Notes: generated by a model not told the origin, from the sequence alone. A DNA stretch of 56,596 nucleotides from Uliginosibacterium gangwonense DSM 18521 (GCF_000373965.1 NZ_KB892839.1:121722-178317); one strand, 5' to 3'. Shown: positions 34,707 to 44,284, counted from the stretch's first letter. A program made the numbers and translations.

Positions 34707-35438
34707 TTATTGGAAGCTGATCGCCTTGTTCAGTTTTTCAATGACTTCTGCGCCAACCTGTTTGCTGCACATGATATAGCGATATTCGCCTTGTGGCACA
34801 TCAGGGAAATTCAGCGTTTTGACGTCATTGCTGGATAAACCTGCCTGAGAGATGAAGTAGCTTGCTTCTTCGGGCGAGACAAAGGTGAGGTCAGCCCGAT
34901 CTGCCTTGATCATCTGGATCATCTGCGGTGACTCCAAGGTGACGGCAGTTGTGGTGGGTTTAATTTTTTTCACCAGATCGTCAATAAAAGTGCCGTAGGA
35001 GTAGCTCTCCTTGACGAGGAGCCGAGTCTTTTTGTCAGCCAGCAGGTCGGCCAGCTTGACGCCAGCGGGCGCTTTGAAATTGGCATTGGTCAATGCGGTC
35101 CAGGGTTTGTCTCGATAAATTGGTTTGGTGAACAGTGCAAACGCTTCACGGGCAGGGGTTTTGAACCACCCTACCGCGCAATCCTTTTCTGCATTTTGTT
35201 CCAGGATGGCCAATTGGCGATTTGATGGGGTCTTGGCCCATTTGAAGGCAATACCTGCTTTTTTGAAGGCTTCACCAGCAGGGCTCGCCGTTAGGCCACT
35301 GGCACCACCATTGGCCTCAGAGACGAGGTAGGGCGGGCGTTCGTTGTAATGCAGAGTGATTTCCCCTGCAGCCCAAGCGCCTGAGCTTGGGGCAAGAAAG
35401 AGCATACCCCATATAAATCCGCGAAGCTTATAAGACAT
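34707..35438 (-). CDS. Periplasmic solute-binding protein, family 3-like
   Basis: A protein of 243 residues with a signal peptide (FIWGMLFLAPSSGAWAA) and a family 3 solute-binding fold. It opens with EITLHYNERPPYL and contains a SGLTASPAGEAFKKAG segment, AVGWFKTPAREAFALFT, the KESYSYGTFIDDLV hinge region and DRADLTFVSPEEA. Two cysteines (DCAVGWF, IMCSKQ) could pair. Monocistronic, without transport partners; of the same broad type as the protein at 31784-32644. Confidence 0.82.
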   Translation of the reverse strand: MSYKLRGFIWGMLFLAPSSGAWAAGEITLHYNERPPYLVSEANGGASGLTASPAGEAFKKAGIAFKWAKTPSNRQLAILEQNAEKDCAVGWFKTPAREAFALFTKPIYRDKPWTALTNANFKAPAGVKLADLLADKKTRLLVKESYSYGTFIDDLVKKIKPTTTAVTLESPQMIQMIKADRADLTFVSPEEASYFISQAGLSSNDVKTLNFPDVPQGEYRYIMCSKQVGAEVIEKLNKAISFQ

Positions 35439-35641
35439 AGCGTTCTCTCCGTAATTGGAATCGAAACTGCCTTTTGAGTCTAGCCTCGTGCGGGCGGTGA
35501 TTGTATGTCCTCAAGTGAATTCATCCATACCCATAAGGGTGAGGTTCAATGCGGACGCGCACCCTGCTGTAACCGGGAATCTAGCCTTGGCGCAAATCGG
35601 CACGCTTCCTGGTATGGCCGTGCTCGCAGCAATGCCTGAGA

Positions 35642-36883
35642 ATGAGCGCCATTGCATCAAATCAGGTTCGCCCCACTATGTCTTCTACACCCGTGTCGCC
35701 GCAAGCTGCGCGTTTTTCTACCAACAGCTTGTTCTTTGTGTGCGGTCTGCTGTTTGCCACTTGGGGCGTGCATGTCCCGACGGTGAAAGCACTTTATGCT
35801 CTGAGTGATGCCGGACTTTCCTGGCTGATGCTATCTGCGGGGGTAGGGGCTTTGCTTGGGCTCTCCCAGGTAGGGCAGATGGTGGCCCGATATGGCACGC
35901 GGCCCGTGATTTGGGCAACGGGTATCGGGATGTGTATTTCGCTTGCGGTGTTGCTTTTTGCTCCGGGATATCCGGCGCTACTGGCTGTACTCTTTGTGTA
36001 TGGGCTTTGCAACGGTTCATTTGATGTAGCCATGAATGCAGAAGCGGTGGCGGTGGAGCATGCTTATCGGCGCCCGATCATGTCCTCTTTCCATGGGTTT
36101 TTCAGCCTGGGTGGTTTCGCCGGGGCTTTGGCGGGCTCCATGACGGCTGCAATGGGCATCGCGCCATGGCTGCACCTGGCGGGGAGCGCTGTGGGGGGAT
36201 TTGTTGTGATTGCAGTGGCCTCCAGGTGGATGTTGCCACCCGAGGCGACGCATTCACCTGAGGAGGCAGGGCGTACTTGGAGCCTGCCCAAAGGGATTAT
36301 CTTGCTGATCGGTGTGATGGGGGCGCTGGGCATGGTTGGAGAAGGTGCCATGTACGACTGGAGCACCCTGTACATGCGTGATGAACTCCACAGCACGCAA
36401 CAAATTGCAGCTTTGGGGTATGGCGCATTTTCGGTTGCGATGGCGCTTGCCCGTTTTGGTGGCGATTGGGTGCGGGCGCGCCTGGGGTCCAGCGAGGCGT
36501 TGCGGCTATCGGCATGGGTTGCTGCCGCTGCGATGACGCTGACATTGGTTCTCGGTTTGCACTGGACAACTCTGCTGGGTTTTGCCGTGGTCGGCCTCGG
36601 GTTTGCCAATGTTGTGCCGGTGTTGTTTTCTGCTGCGGCGCGGGTTCCAGGGGTGACACCTGCCAAAGGGATTGCCGGGGTTTCCGCTGTCGGTTATGTT
36701 GGATTCATGATGGGGCCACCCGTTATCGGGGCCATCGCCCACCGTTTCAGTTTGTCTTCGGCATTGTTTATTGTGGCGTTATTTGCGATGGCCGTTGCCT
36801 TACTTACCCGTCGTGCTATGGCACAGGTGGGCGAGGAGCCAGGGGCCGAAGCTGTTGGGCTTCCCCAGATGTCGCAGGATTGA
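35642..36883 (+). CDS. MFS permease, YbjJ-like
   Basis: A permease of about 401-413 residues with 12 membrane helices. Resemblance to E. coli YbjJ is seen in the FATWGVHVPTVK start, the FDVAMNAEAVAVEH segment, PIMSSFHGFFSLGGFAG and SAVGYVGFMMGPPVIG. The substrate is unknown. Two starts are possible: ATG 35642 (no clear ribosome site) and ATG 35678 (MSSTPVSPQ, AGG 11 bases upstream). The second is closer to the first helix. The 200-base leader is discussed in findings. Confidence 0.85.
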   Translation: MSAIASNQVRPTMSSTPVSPQAARFSTNSLFFVCGLLFATWGVHVPTVKALYALSDAGLSWLMLSAGVGALLGLSQVGQMVARYGTRPVIWATGIGMCISLAVLLFAPGYPALLAVLFVYGLCNGSFDVAMNAEAVAVEHAYRRPIMSSFHGFFSLGGFAGALAGSMTAAMGIAPWLHLAGSAVGGFVVIAVASRWMLPPEATHSPEEAGRTWSLPKGIILLIGVMGALGMVGEGAMYDWSTLYMRDELHSTQQIAALGYGAFSVAMALARFGGDWVRARLGSSEALRLSAWVAAAAMTLTLVLGLHWTTLLGFAVVGLGFANVVPVLFSAAARVPGVTPAKGIAGVSAVGYVGFMMGPPVIGAIAHRFSLSSALFIVALFAMAVALLTRRAMAQVGEEPGAEAVGLPQMSQD

Positions 36884-36954
36884 TGTCTGTTCCTATCTCG
36901 CAAGGTGTTTGGCCGCATTCTGGGTTGGCAAATTGGAACAGAAGAGCGTCGATG

Positions 36955-36980
36955 AAAAAAAGCCCTCGTTGCCGAGGGCT
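36955..36980 (-). terminator. Intrinsic terminator of ulaG
   Basis: Stem AGCCCTCG/CGAGGGCT with a 4-base loop, followed on the minus strand by seven T (36955-36961). It lies 57 bases past the ulaG stop. Confidence 0.85.
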
Positions 36981-37036
36981 TGTCAATTGTCTGAGGCAGC
37001 TTAGAGGCTATTTCATGCTACGTACAGACAAGGTTC

Positions 37037-38101
37037 TCACAGGAACGAGGTATAGGGCAGGTCGGGCTCCCCGGTAAAGCAGTCATCAAAACCACGGGGG
37101 TAATGGTATTCCATCTTGTCCTTGTCGGCGGGGAAGGTGAATTTGCCACCCACCTGCCAGATGTAGGGTTTGAACTTGTACTGCAGGCGGTCTTTCTTCA
37201 TGTTCCACAGCATGGTGATTTCCATCGGGTCCGCTTGGAAGTTTGACCAGATGTCATGGTGGAAGGGGATGATCACCTTGGTGTTCAGGGCTTCGCCCAT
37301 ACGCAGGATATCTGAAGCGGTCATCTTGTCGGTGATGCCACGTGGGTTTTCCCCATACGAGCCCAGGGCTACATCAATCTGATGTTCGTTGCCATGCTTG
37401 GCGTAGTAGTTGGAGTAGTGCGAATCGCCGCTGTGGTAGAGGTTCCCCCCCGGGGTTTTGATCAGGTAGTTGACCGCACGGTCATCCATGTTGCCTGGCA
37501 TCTTGTCCTTGGCGGTTTCTTCCTTCGGCAGGGTGACCAGCACGGTGCGGTCAAAGGACTCCAGCGCGACGATTTCAAGATCCTTGATCTTGACCACATC
37601 TCCCGGCTTGACGACGATGCAGCGTTCAGCAGGCACGCCCCACTTTTTCCAGAGTTCCACACAGGTCTTCGGGCCAATGAAGGGAACGGAAGGATCACAG
37701 TTCTTCATGACCGCTGCGGCCACGTTAACGCAGATGTGGTCGTTGTGATCGTGAGTAGAGAGTACGGCGTCGATATTCTTGATGGCAAACGGATCAATCA
37801 CAAAGGGTGAAACACGCAGATTGGGTTGCAGGTTTTTGCAACCACACATGCGAGCCATTTGGTGATGCGGGTCCATCAGCGGGTTCTTCATTGAGCGCTT
37901 GCCCGTGCCGCACCACAAATCGATACAGATGTTGGCGCTCCCCGGAGTTTTGACCCAGATGCCCGTACAGGCCAGCCACCACATGGCAAAGCTGCCTGGT
38001 GCGACGACTTCGCGCTCAATTTCTTCATTGAGCCATGTGCCCCATTGCGGGAATGTGCTGAGTACCCAGGAATCACGGGTAATTTCATCTACTTTTGCCA
38101 T
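37037..38101 (-). CDS. ulaG: L-ascorbate-6-phosphate lactonase UlaG
   Basis: A protein of 354 residues, the same length as the E. coli enzyme. It opens the lactone ring of ascorbate 6-phosphate delivered by the PTS. It has a metallo-beta-lactamase fold with the metal motif STHDHNDHI, further ligands in [12 protein letters not shown] and the C-terminal PFHHDIWSN. It is divergent from the ulaCDEF operon and has its own promoter region with an inverted repeat at 38236-38262. Confidence 0.96.
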   Translation of the reverse strand: MAKVDEITRDSWVLSTFPQWGTWLNEEIEREVVAPGSFAMWWLACTGIWVKTPGSANICIDLWCGTGKRSMKNPLMDPHHQMARMCGCKNLQPNLRVSPFVIDPFAIKNIDAVLSTHDHNDHICVNVAAAVMKNCDPSVPFIGPKTCVELWKKWGVPAERCIVVKPGDVVKIKDLEIVALESFDRTVLVTLPKEETAKDKMPGNMDDRAVNYLIKTPGGNLYHSGDSHYSNYYAKHGNEHQIDVALGSYGENPRGITDKMTASDILRMGEALNTKVIIPFHHDIWSNFQADPMEITMLWNMKKDRLQYKFKPYIWQVGGKFTFPADKDKMEYHYPRGFDDCFTGEPDLPYTSFL

Positions 38102-38235
38102 GCTCTGTTTCCTTTCAACTGATCAGTTCAAACTGTTTTACTGAGTTGCCAAGCAATCGCTGGGGATGCCTTGATAACCTAAAACGCACAATAACGTGCA
38201 ATTCGATCTAATGGTATGAGCAAATATAGAGCAAA

Positions 38236-38262
38236 TCAAGATCGTTTTTGTTCTGATCTTGA
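38236..38262. promoter_or_regulatory. Inverted repeat in the ulaG-ulaC divergent region
   Basis: Arms TCAAGATC (38236-38243) and GATCTTGA (38255-38262), 11 bases apart and 135 bases upstream of ulaG. A possible UlaR operator; no experimental consensus is available to me. The rest of the 390-base region is AT-rich and holds the FNR box at 38407 but no gene. Confidence 0.45.
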
Positions 38263-38406
38263 GTGACATGAATGCTCTTTAGCCAAAAGCTTGAGGCTTT
38301 TTAAGCTAAGGAGATTCACGATTTTATACAGTTAAAACATATAGATAGGGTGTTTATGCGACTTCTTTCCAGGTCTCGTATACACTATCAATCCAATCGA
38401 TCCTTC

Positions 38407-38420
38407 TTGATTTTGATCAA
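38407..38420 (+). promoter_or_regulatory. Perfect FNR/ANR box upstream of ulaC
   Basis: TTGAT-TTTG-ATCAA, an exact match to TTGAT-N4-ATCAA. It is centred 80 bases before the ulaC start codon, a distance that suits activation if the leader is about 40 bases. Confidence 0.75.
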
Positions 38421-38493
38421 AAACATTCTTTTTTGCCACAAAACAATCTTTTCGATCACTACAATTGAACAAAATTCGAACACGGAGACAGGC

Positions 38494-38946
38494 ATGAACT
38501 TGACCAAGCAGTTGTTGGAACTGAACACCATCCAGTTGCAGGCGCAGGCCACCAATTGGCAGGAGGCTGTTCGCGTCGGGGTGGATCTGCTGGTGAAGGC
38601 AGATACCGTTGAGCCCCGGTACTACGACTCCATTGTGCGAATGACCGGTGAGTTGGGTGCCTGGTATCTGTTGGCTCCAGGGATTGCAATGCCGCATGCC
38701 CGCCCGGAAGAAGGGGTGAAGAAAACCAGTTTTGCCTTGGTGACTTTGGCTACACCGGTGAATTTTGGCGATCCAGACAATGACCCGATTGACATTCTGA
38801 TCACGCTGGCCGCCACCGATGCCAAGACCATGAATGAAGAGGCCATCGTCGAGGTGGTCACGCTGCTCGAAAACGAAGACACCGTCAGCCGTATCCGTGC
38901 AGCCAAGACGCGTGCAGAGATTGAAACCATTTTTGCTGAACTATAA
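38494..38946 (+). CDS. ulaC: Ascorbate-specific PTS IIA component UlaC
   Basis: A protein of 150 residues that passes phosphate from HPr to UlaB. It is a PTS EIIA type 2 (mannitol/fructose-like) domain with the phospho-His in [12 protein letters not shown] (about residue 70) and the [15 protein letters not shown] block. ATG 38494 has GGAG 6-9 bases upstream; the longer frame upstream lies in the promoter region. It heads the operon ulaC-ulaD-ulaE-ulaF-HPr-EI-ulaR. Confidence 0.94.
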   Translation: MNLTKQLLELNTIQLQAQATNWQEAVRVGVDLLVKADTVEPRYYDSIVRMTGELGAWYLLAPGIAMPHARPEEGVKKTSFALVTLATPVNFGDPDNDPIDILITLAATDAKTMNEEAIVEVVTLLENEDTVSRIRAAKTRAEIETIFAEL

Positions 38947-38959
38947 GAGGAGACACACG

Positions 38960-39616
38960 ATGGCACTACCCATGTTGCAATTGGCACTGGATAACAAGAC
39001 CCTGGCCGATGCCCTGCAAGCAACCCGCATTCTGGCCAATGAAGTGGATGTGCTTGAAGCCGGTACGATCCTGGTCTGCGCAGAGGGGATGCAGGCGGTG
39101 CGTTGTCTGAAGGCACTTTACCCGAATCGCATTGTGTTGGCAGACATCAAGGCCGCAGATGCTGGCTCCATTCTTGCCAATATGTGCTTCTCCAACGGAG
39201 CAGACTGGATGACGGTGATTTGCTGTGCGCCGATTGCCACGGTTGAAACCGCCATGGCCGAAGCCCGTAAGCGCAGTGGTGATCTGGATGTTCAGATTGA
39301 ATTGACTGGCTCCTGGACTTGGGAAGAAGCGGATGCCTGGCGCAAGGCTGGCGTCAAGCAAGTGGTTTATCACCGCGGGCGCGATGCCCAGGCTGCGGGC
39401 CAGTCCTGGTCAGAAGATGATCTGGCCAAGATCCGTCGTCTGGCAGACATGGGGTTTGAGCTTTCCATCACAGGTGGGCTGGTGATTGAAGACCTGCCTC
39501 TGTTCAAGGGTATCCCGGTCAAGGTGTTCATCGCTGGCCGTTCCATCCGTGATGCACAAGACCCGGCTGGCGCCGCCCGTGCCTTCAAGGCTCGTATTGC
39601 CGAATTGTGGGGCTGA
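38960..39616 (+). CDS. ulaD: 3-keto-L-gulonate-6-phosphate decarboxylase UlaD
   Basis: A TIM-barrel enzyme of 218 residues of the orotidine-phosphate decarboxylase suprafamily. It turns 3-keto-L-gulonate 6-phosphate into L-xylulose 5-phosphate. The catalytic block is [11 protein letters not shown], and other blocks are [27 protein letters not shown] and the phosphate-binding SITGGL and IAGRSIRDA loops. ATG 38960 has AGGAG about 8 bases upstream; one base separates its stop from ulaE. Confidence 0.95.
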   Translation: MALPMLQLALDNKTLADALQATRILANEVDVLEAGTILVCAEGMQAVRCLKALYPNRIVLADIKAADAGSILANMCFSNGADWMTVICCAPIATVETAMAEARKRSGDLDVQIELTGSWTWEEADAWRKAGVKQVVYHRGRDAQAAGQSWSEDDLAKIRRLADMGFELSITGGLVIEDLPLFKGIPVKVFIAGRSIRDAQDPAGAARAFKARIAELWG

Positions 39617-39617
39617 G

Positions 39618-40493
39618 ATGAACACGGCGGTACAGCATCCTCACCCTTGTCTGGGTATCTACGAGAAGGCGTTGCCAGGCGGCCTGAGCTGGCATGATCT
39701 GCTGGTGGCTGCTCGCGTGGCAGGGTACGACTATCTGGAGATGTCCATTGACGAGTCGGATGAGCGTTTAGCGCGTATCGCATGGTCGGCGGCACAGCGG
39801 GCGGAGTTTCGTCGTGCTGTCGAAGAGACCGGCATTCCGGTCAAGTCCATTTGCTTGTCTGCGCATCGGCGTTTTCCGTTTGGTAGTGCAGATCCGGCGA
39901 TTCGCCAAAAAGCGCGCGAGATCATGGCCGGTGCCATTGAGTTGGCGGCGGACACTGGTATCCGTACCATCCAGTTGGCAGGCTACGACGTGTACTACGA
40001 GTCATCCACGCCTGAGAGTCTGGCCCGCTTCGACGAGGGGCTGGCCTGGGCAACGGAATGGGCTTCGCAGGCACAAGTGGTGCTGGCGATGGAGATTATG
40101 GATACGCCTTTGATGGGGTCTATTTCCAAATGGCTGGTGTATGCCGCCAAGATTCGCAGCCCCTGGTTCCAGGTCTACCCGGATCTGGGGAACCTCTCTG
40201 CATGGGGCAACCATGTGCCGACCGAACTGGCTTGTGCGGTGGACCGGATTGCAGCGGTCCACGTCAAGGATACCTACGCGGTGACACCGGATTTCCCCGG
40301 CCAATTCCGAAATGTGCCTTTTGGCAGTGGCTGCGTTGATTTCGTTGCGGCGTTCAGAGCTTTGGCGGCGGTAGGGTATCGAGGATGCTTCCTGGTTGAG
40401 ATGTGGGCAGACAAGTCCCCGGACCCCATTGGTGATGCGATCCGCGCCCGTGAATGGGTGATCGGCAAGATGATTGAAGGAGGTTTGTGGTGA
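39618..40493 (+). CDS. ulaE: L-xylulose-5-phosphate 3-epimerase UlaE
   Basis: A protein of 291 residues, a TIM-barrel sugar epimerase that makes L-ribulose 5-phosphate. Blocks typical of the family are [29 protein letters not shown], the metal-site strand [35 protein letters not shown] and GSGCVDF. The start lies one base after the ulaD stop, and the stop overlaps ulaF by GTGA. Confidence 0.95.
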   Translation: MNTAVQHPHPCLGIYEKALPGGLSWHDLLVAARVAGYDYLEMSIDESDERLARIAWSAAQRAEFRRAVEETGIPVKSICLSAHRRFPFGSADPAIRQKAREIMAGAIELAADTGIRTIQLAGYDVYYESSTPESLARFDEGLAWATEWASQAQVVLAMEIMDTPLMGSISKWLVYAAKIRSPWFQVYPDLGNLSAWGNHVPTELACAVDRIAAVHVKDTYAVTPDFPGQFRNVPFGSGCVDFVAAFRALAAVGYRGCFLVEMWADKSPDPIGDAIRAREWVIGKMIEGGLW

Positions 40494-41191
40494 CATTAGA
40501 GCAATTAAAGGAGCATGTGCTGGCGGCCAACCTTGATCTGCCGCGTTACCGACTGGCACTGTTTACCTGGGGTAATGCTTCAGGCATTGATCGTGAGCGC
40601 GGGCTGGTCGTGATCAAACCCTCTGGCGTTGATTACGATTGCATGACAGCTGACGATATGGTGGTTGTGGGACTGGATGGTACGGTAATGGAAGGCGCTT
40701 ATCGGCCTTCATCTGATCTGGCCACCCATCTGGCAATCTACAAGGCATTTTCCGAGGTGGGTGGGGTGGTGCATACCCATTCGTCTTACGCTACGGCTTG
40801 GGCGCAGACAGGCCAGGATCTACCTGCCGAAGGGACAACGCATGCAGACTATTTCTACGGCGCGGTGCCCTGTACCCGGCTCTTGAATGACACAGAGATC
40901 AAGGGTGCCTACGAGCTGGAAACCGGTAACGTGATCGTGGAAACTTTCCGTGAGCGCAAACTGGATGCCTTGCAGATGCCGGGTGTGCTGGTGGCAGGCC
41001 ACGGCCCCTTCACGTGGGGCAAGACCGCCAAGGATGCCGCCCACAACGGAGTGGTACTCGAAGAGGTTGCACGCATCGCCATCTTGTCGCGCCAGGCAGG
41101 CAGCCCGCGTATGATCAGCCAGACACTCCTGGATAAGCACTTCTTGCGCAAGCATGGCGCGGGTGCCTATTACGGTCAGAACAAAAAGTAG
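40490..41191 (+). CDS. ulaF: L-ribulose-5-phosphate 4-epimerase UlaF
   Basis: A class II aldolase/adducin-family enzyme of 233 residues that yields D-xylulose 5-phosphate for the pentose phosphate pathway. Motifs are [25 protein letters not shown], the zinc ligands in [31 protein letters not shown], and [15 protein letters not shown] at the end. GTG 40490 is chosen over GTG 40487 because AGGAGG then has 6 bases of spacing and the codon forms a GTGA overlap with the ulaE stop. Confidence 0.94.
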   Translation: MTLEQLKEHVLAANLDLPRYRLALFTWGNASGIDRERGLVVIKPSGVDYDCMTADDMVVVGLDGTVMEGAYRPSSDLATHLAIYKAFSEVGGVVHTHSSYATAWAQTGQDLPAEGTTHADYFYGAVPCTRLLNDTEIKGAYELETGNVIVETFRERKLDALQMPGVLVAGHGPFTWGKTAKDAAHNGVVLEEVARIAILSRQAGSPRMISQTLLDKHFLRKHGAGAYYGQNKK

Positions 41192-41215
41192 CAAGCCTTC
41201 CCTGAGGCAGGCTTG
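41192..41215 (+). other. Intra-operon hairpin between ulaF and the HPr gene
   Basis: Seven-pair stem CAAGCCT/AGGCTTG with a short loop and no T tract. It may slow ribosome or RNase passage and adjust the amount of the PTS proteins relative to the catabolic enzymes. Confidence 0.45.
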
Positions 41216-41234
41216 ATATAGGAGGAGATACAAA

Positions 41235-41495
41235 ATGCAAGTACGTGAAGTTGAAATCGTCAATCCGACCGGGCTGCATACCCGCCCAGGCAACCGTTTT
41301 GTGAAGAAGGCCAAGGAGTTCGCTTCGGAAATCCATGTGGTCAAAGGCGAGAAGCGGGTAAACGCCAAGAGCCTGCTCACGATCATGAAGGCCGGGATTT
41401 CGTTGGGTGACAAGATCTCTATCGAGGCAGATGGGCAAGATGAGCAGCAGGCGGTTGAAGAACTGGCTGCATTGATCGCTTCGTTCACGGAGTAA
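41235..41495 (+). CDS. ptsH: HPr-family phosphocarrier protein
   Basis: A protein of 86 residues that carries phosphate from Enzyme I to UlaC. The active site is NPTGLHTRPGNRFV with the phospho-His at 15; common HPr proteins have GLHARPA, so this copy is slightly divergent. The Ser-46 region is AKSLLTIMKAG as in canonical HPr. It has an AGGAGG site and lies inside the ula operon, directly before Enzyme I. Confidence 0.94.
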   Translation: MQVREVEIVNPTGLHTRPGNRFVKKAKEFASEIHVVKGEKRVNAKSLLTIMKAGISLGDKISIEADGQDEQQAVEELAALIASFTE

Positions 41496-41499
41496 GTCG

Positions 41500-43305
41500 A
41501 TGACTGCTTTAAAGGGTATTGCCGCCTCCCCAGGCGTTGTATTGGGCAGGGTGTTTGTCTACACCATGCCACGCCTGGAAGCAGTGGAAAGCCGTTGCCA
41601 CGCGTGCCACCGCTGTGCTTGGTTTGGCTGCGAAGCAGGTGTCGAGGTGGGCGAGGGGAGTGTGGCCGAGGCTGAACTCAAAGTGTTGCACGACGGGATC
41701 GCCGCCGCCCGCGACCAGCTTGAAAATCTGGTAGAGCGTGTGCGTGCCGAGCGTGGCGACGATCTGGCGGAGGTGTTCGAAGGCCACTTGGAAATTCTGA
41801 CTGATGAAGGCTTGGACGAAGAAATGTCTGCCGCCATCGTCGAGCGCAAGCTGTGCGCCTATGGGGCCATCCGCGAAGGTATCGAACATCAGCGCAATGA
41901 GTTTTTGGCTTTGGAGGATGAATATCTGCGCGAGCGTGCAGACGATCTGGCCGACATTGGCCGTCGGCTGCTCTACGCTACGGCTGGTGTGCCCTTCATG
42001 AGCCTGGGTGACATTCCCGAGGGGGTGATCATCGTTGCACGCGATCTGACCCCGTCTGATACTGCCCAGCTTGATCCATCGCGTGTGGGAGGCTTTGCGG
42101 TGGAAACCGGGGGGCGCACCAGCCATACCGCTATCATGGCGCGTACACTGGAATTGCCCGCTGTGGTGGGATGCGTCGGGATTCTGGATGCCGCGCAGCA
42201 CGCACTTGAAGGCAAGGGCGAACTGGTGCTGGATGGTGGCAAGGGGGAGGTTGTGTTCAACCCCAGCGATGCTGAAATTACACAATTTGAGCAACGACGC
42301 GCAGCTTACCTTGCCGACCGGGAAGCCATGCTGGCCCTGGCTTCCTTGCCTGCAACAACACGCGACGGGCAGACGGTGATGCTGGGGGTGAATATCGGCA
42401 CACCCGCCGATGCCAGTGCAGCCATCCCCTGGAATCCGGATGGTGTGGGGCTGTACCGTAGTGAATTCTTGTTCATGGATCAGCCCACGCTGCCCACTGA
42501 AGACCAGCAGTTCAAGGCGTATGCCACTGTTGCAAAGGTCATGAAGGGCAAGCCAGTGATCTTGCGGACGCTGGATGTGGGGGGCGACAAGCCTGTTGCG
42601 GCGATTCCCTTCCCCGAAGAGGACAATCCTTTCCTGGGCTGGCGTGGTGTGCGCATGTGCCTGTATGCCGAAGAAGGGAATCAGGGCGTGTTGCGTACCC
42701 AGTTACGCGCCGCGCTACGTGCGGCAGCTGAGGGGGATGTGTGGGTGATGTATCCCATGATATCCGCGTATGAAGAGGTGCTGGCGATCAAGGCTTTGCT
42801 CGCAGAGGTTCAGGCCGAACTGCATGCCCAGGGCAAGCGTTATGGTCAGGTCAAAACGGGCATCATGGTTGAAACGCCGGGTGCAGCGATGATTGCCGAC
42901 AAGCTCGCAGAGATTGTCGACTTCTTCAGCATCGGCTCCAATGACCTTACCCAATACACCTTGGCTGCGGACCGTGGAAATCAGCAGATAGCCCGTTGTT
43001 ACCAGACTTTCCACCCGGCTGTGTGGCGTCTGGTGGCCGAAGTCATCAAGGCAGGCAAGGCGCGTGGCATTCCGGTGGGCATGTGTGGCGAGTTGGCAGG
43101 CATTGAAGAAGCTGCGTTGCCTTTGTTGGGGCTGGGCTTGGATGAATACAGCATGAGTGCGCAGTCTTTGCCGCGCATCAAGCGCATTATCCGTGCTGCT
43201 AGCATGGATCAGGCATGCGCTGCCGCCCAGGCTGTGCTGCAAGCGCATACAGCGGCGGAGGCGCATGCTGTCGCGCATGCAGCCATGAGGGCTGTATTGG
43301 AGTGA
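41500..43305 (+). CDS. ptsI: PTS Enzyme I (phosphoenolpyruvate-protein phosphotransferase)
   Basis: A protein of 601 residues that takes phosphate from PEP and gives it to HPr. Blocks in order are GIAASPGVVLG, LTPSDTAQLD, the phospho-His in GGRTSHTAIMAR (about residue 208), LYRSEFLFMD, GGDKPVAAIPFPEEDNPFLG, MVETPGAAMIAD, SIGSNDLTQYTLAADRGN and MCGELAG with the catalytic Cys. Unusual: residues 31-45 are Cys/His-rich (SRCHACHRCAWFGCEAG) where other Enzymes I have a plain acidic helix. Four bases separate it from the HPr gene. A terminator hairpin follows. Confidence 0.94.
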   Translation: MTALKGIAASPGVVLGRVFVYTMPRLEAVESRCHACHRCAWFGCEAGVEVGEGSVAEAELKVLHDGIAAARDQLENLVERVRAERGDDLAEVFEGHLEILTDEGLDEEMSAAIVERKLCAYGAIREGIEHQRNEFLALEDEYLRERADDLADIGRRLLYATAGVPFMSLGDIPEGVIIVARDLTPSDTAQLDPSRVGGFAVETGGRTSHTAIMARTLELPAVVGCVGILDAAQHALEGKGELVLDGGKGEVVFNPSDAEITQFEQRRAAYLADREAMLALASLPATTRDGQTVMLGVNIGTPADASAAIPWNPDGVGLYRSEFLFMDQPTLPTEDQQFKAYATVAKVMKGKPVILRTLDVGGDKPVAAIPFPEEDNPFLGWRGVRMCLYAEEGNQGVLRTQLRAALRAAAEGDVWVMYPMISAYEEVLAIKALLAEVQAELHAQGKRYGQVKTGIMVETPGAAMIADKLAEIVDFFSIGSNDLTQYTLAADRGNQQIARCYQTFHPAVWRLVAEVIKAGKARGIPVGMCGELAGIEEAALPLLGLGLDEYSMSAQSLPRIKRIIRAASMDQACAAAQAVLQAHTAAEAHAVAHAAMRAVLE

Positions 43306-43311
43306 TGCCTC

Positions 43312-43340
43312 ATGCGGGTCTGGCTTGTCCAGGCCCGCAT
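43312..43340 (+). terminator. Hairpin between Enzyme I and ulaR genes
   Basis: Twelve-pair stem ATGCGGGTCTGG/CCAGGCCCGCAT with one G-U pair and a 5-base loop, then a weak T tract. It probably lets only part of the transcripts into ulaR. Confidence 0.65.
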
Positions 43341-43464
43341 TGCTGTTTAGCCACTTACTTTTTGATCCAGTTCTATTCAATACGAACCCCAAAAGAGCAG
43401 GAACGTTGAGTAATTTGAATGTTCCGGGTAGCATGAACACAAATATTAACAGGGTGAATCGATC

Positions 43465-44244
43465 ATGAGTGGCTTTGGCAGGATTACATCACAACGGCGG
43501 CAAAGGCTCCTGAACCGCTTGGAGCAAGGCCCGACCCGCGTGGTGGATCTGGCTGAGGAATTCGATGTGTCGGAAATCACCGTTCGGCGTGATCTTGACG
43601 AATTGGTGGAAGAAGGCTTGGTGGAGCGTTTTCATGGTGGCGCCCGCCTGGTCGGAGTACCTGTGCCGGAAACCTCTTTCGCCGAGAAACCCCGTTTGCA
43701 TGCGGATGAAAAAGAGAGCATCGGCAAGATGGTGGCCGGACTCATTGGCAACGATGAAACGGTTTTTCTGAATGCGGGTTCTACGACCTTGTCGGTGCTG
43801 CGCCACATGCATGGTCACCGTGTCCGCGTCGTCACCAATAATGCTGCGGCCCCGATGGAAGTGAAGGGGGATGCCAATCTGGAGTTGATTCTGGTGGGGG
43901 GGCTGTATCGCCCCAAGTCCAGTTCCTTGTACGGCGATCTGGCGGTGATGACGTTGTCACAAATTCATGCTTCATGTTGTGTGCTGGGCACCAACGGCGT
44001 GAGTGCGCGCACAGGGCTGACAAGCTCGGTCTATGGTGAGACCGTTATTAACCGTTTGATGGTCGAGCGCTGTCAGGGCAAGGTCATCGTGGTGGCCGAC
44101 GGCTCCAAAATTGGGGTGACTTCCAGTTTTGCCTGTGTGCCGCTGGATAAGGTGTCGATTTTGGTGACAGATCGTTCCGCCAGCCCTGACGAGCTGGCTG
44201 CGATTCGCGCGTTGGGCGTGCAAGTGATGATCTGTGATGATTGA
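43465..44244 (+). CDS. ulaR: DeoR-family regulator, probable UlaR
   Basis: A protein of 259 residues. The N-terminal DeoR helix-turn-helix is RRQRLLNRLEQGPTRVVDLA followed by FDVSEITVRRDLDELVEEGL. The sugar-phosphate sensor domain from about residue 75 has the KESIGKMVAGLI helix, NAGSTTLSVLRHM, TNNAAAPME and VVADGSKIG. E. coli UlaR is a DeoR-type repressor that releases DNA when it binds ascorbate 6-phosphate; position at the end of the ula operon supports the same job here. Confidence 0.88.
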   Translation: MSGFGRITSQRRQRLLNRLEQGPTRVVDLAEEFDVSEITVRRDLDELVEEGLVERFHGGARLVGVPVPETSFAEKPRLHADEKESIGKMVAGLIGNDETVFLNAGSTTLSVLRHMHGHRVRVVTNNAAAPMEVKGDANLELILVGGLYRPKSSSLYGDLAVMTLSQIHASCCVLGTNGVSARTGLTSSVYGETVINRLMVERCQGKVIVVADGSKIGVTSSFACVPLDKVSILVTDRSASPDELAAIRALGVQVMICDD

Positions 44245-44284
44245 CCGCCGCCGCATTTGAATTCGGGCAGTCAAAATGATTTCA

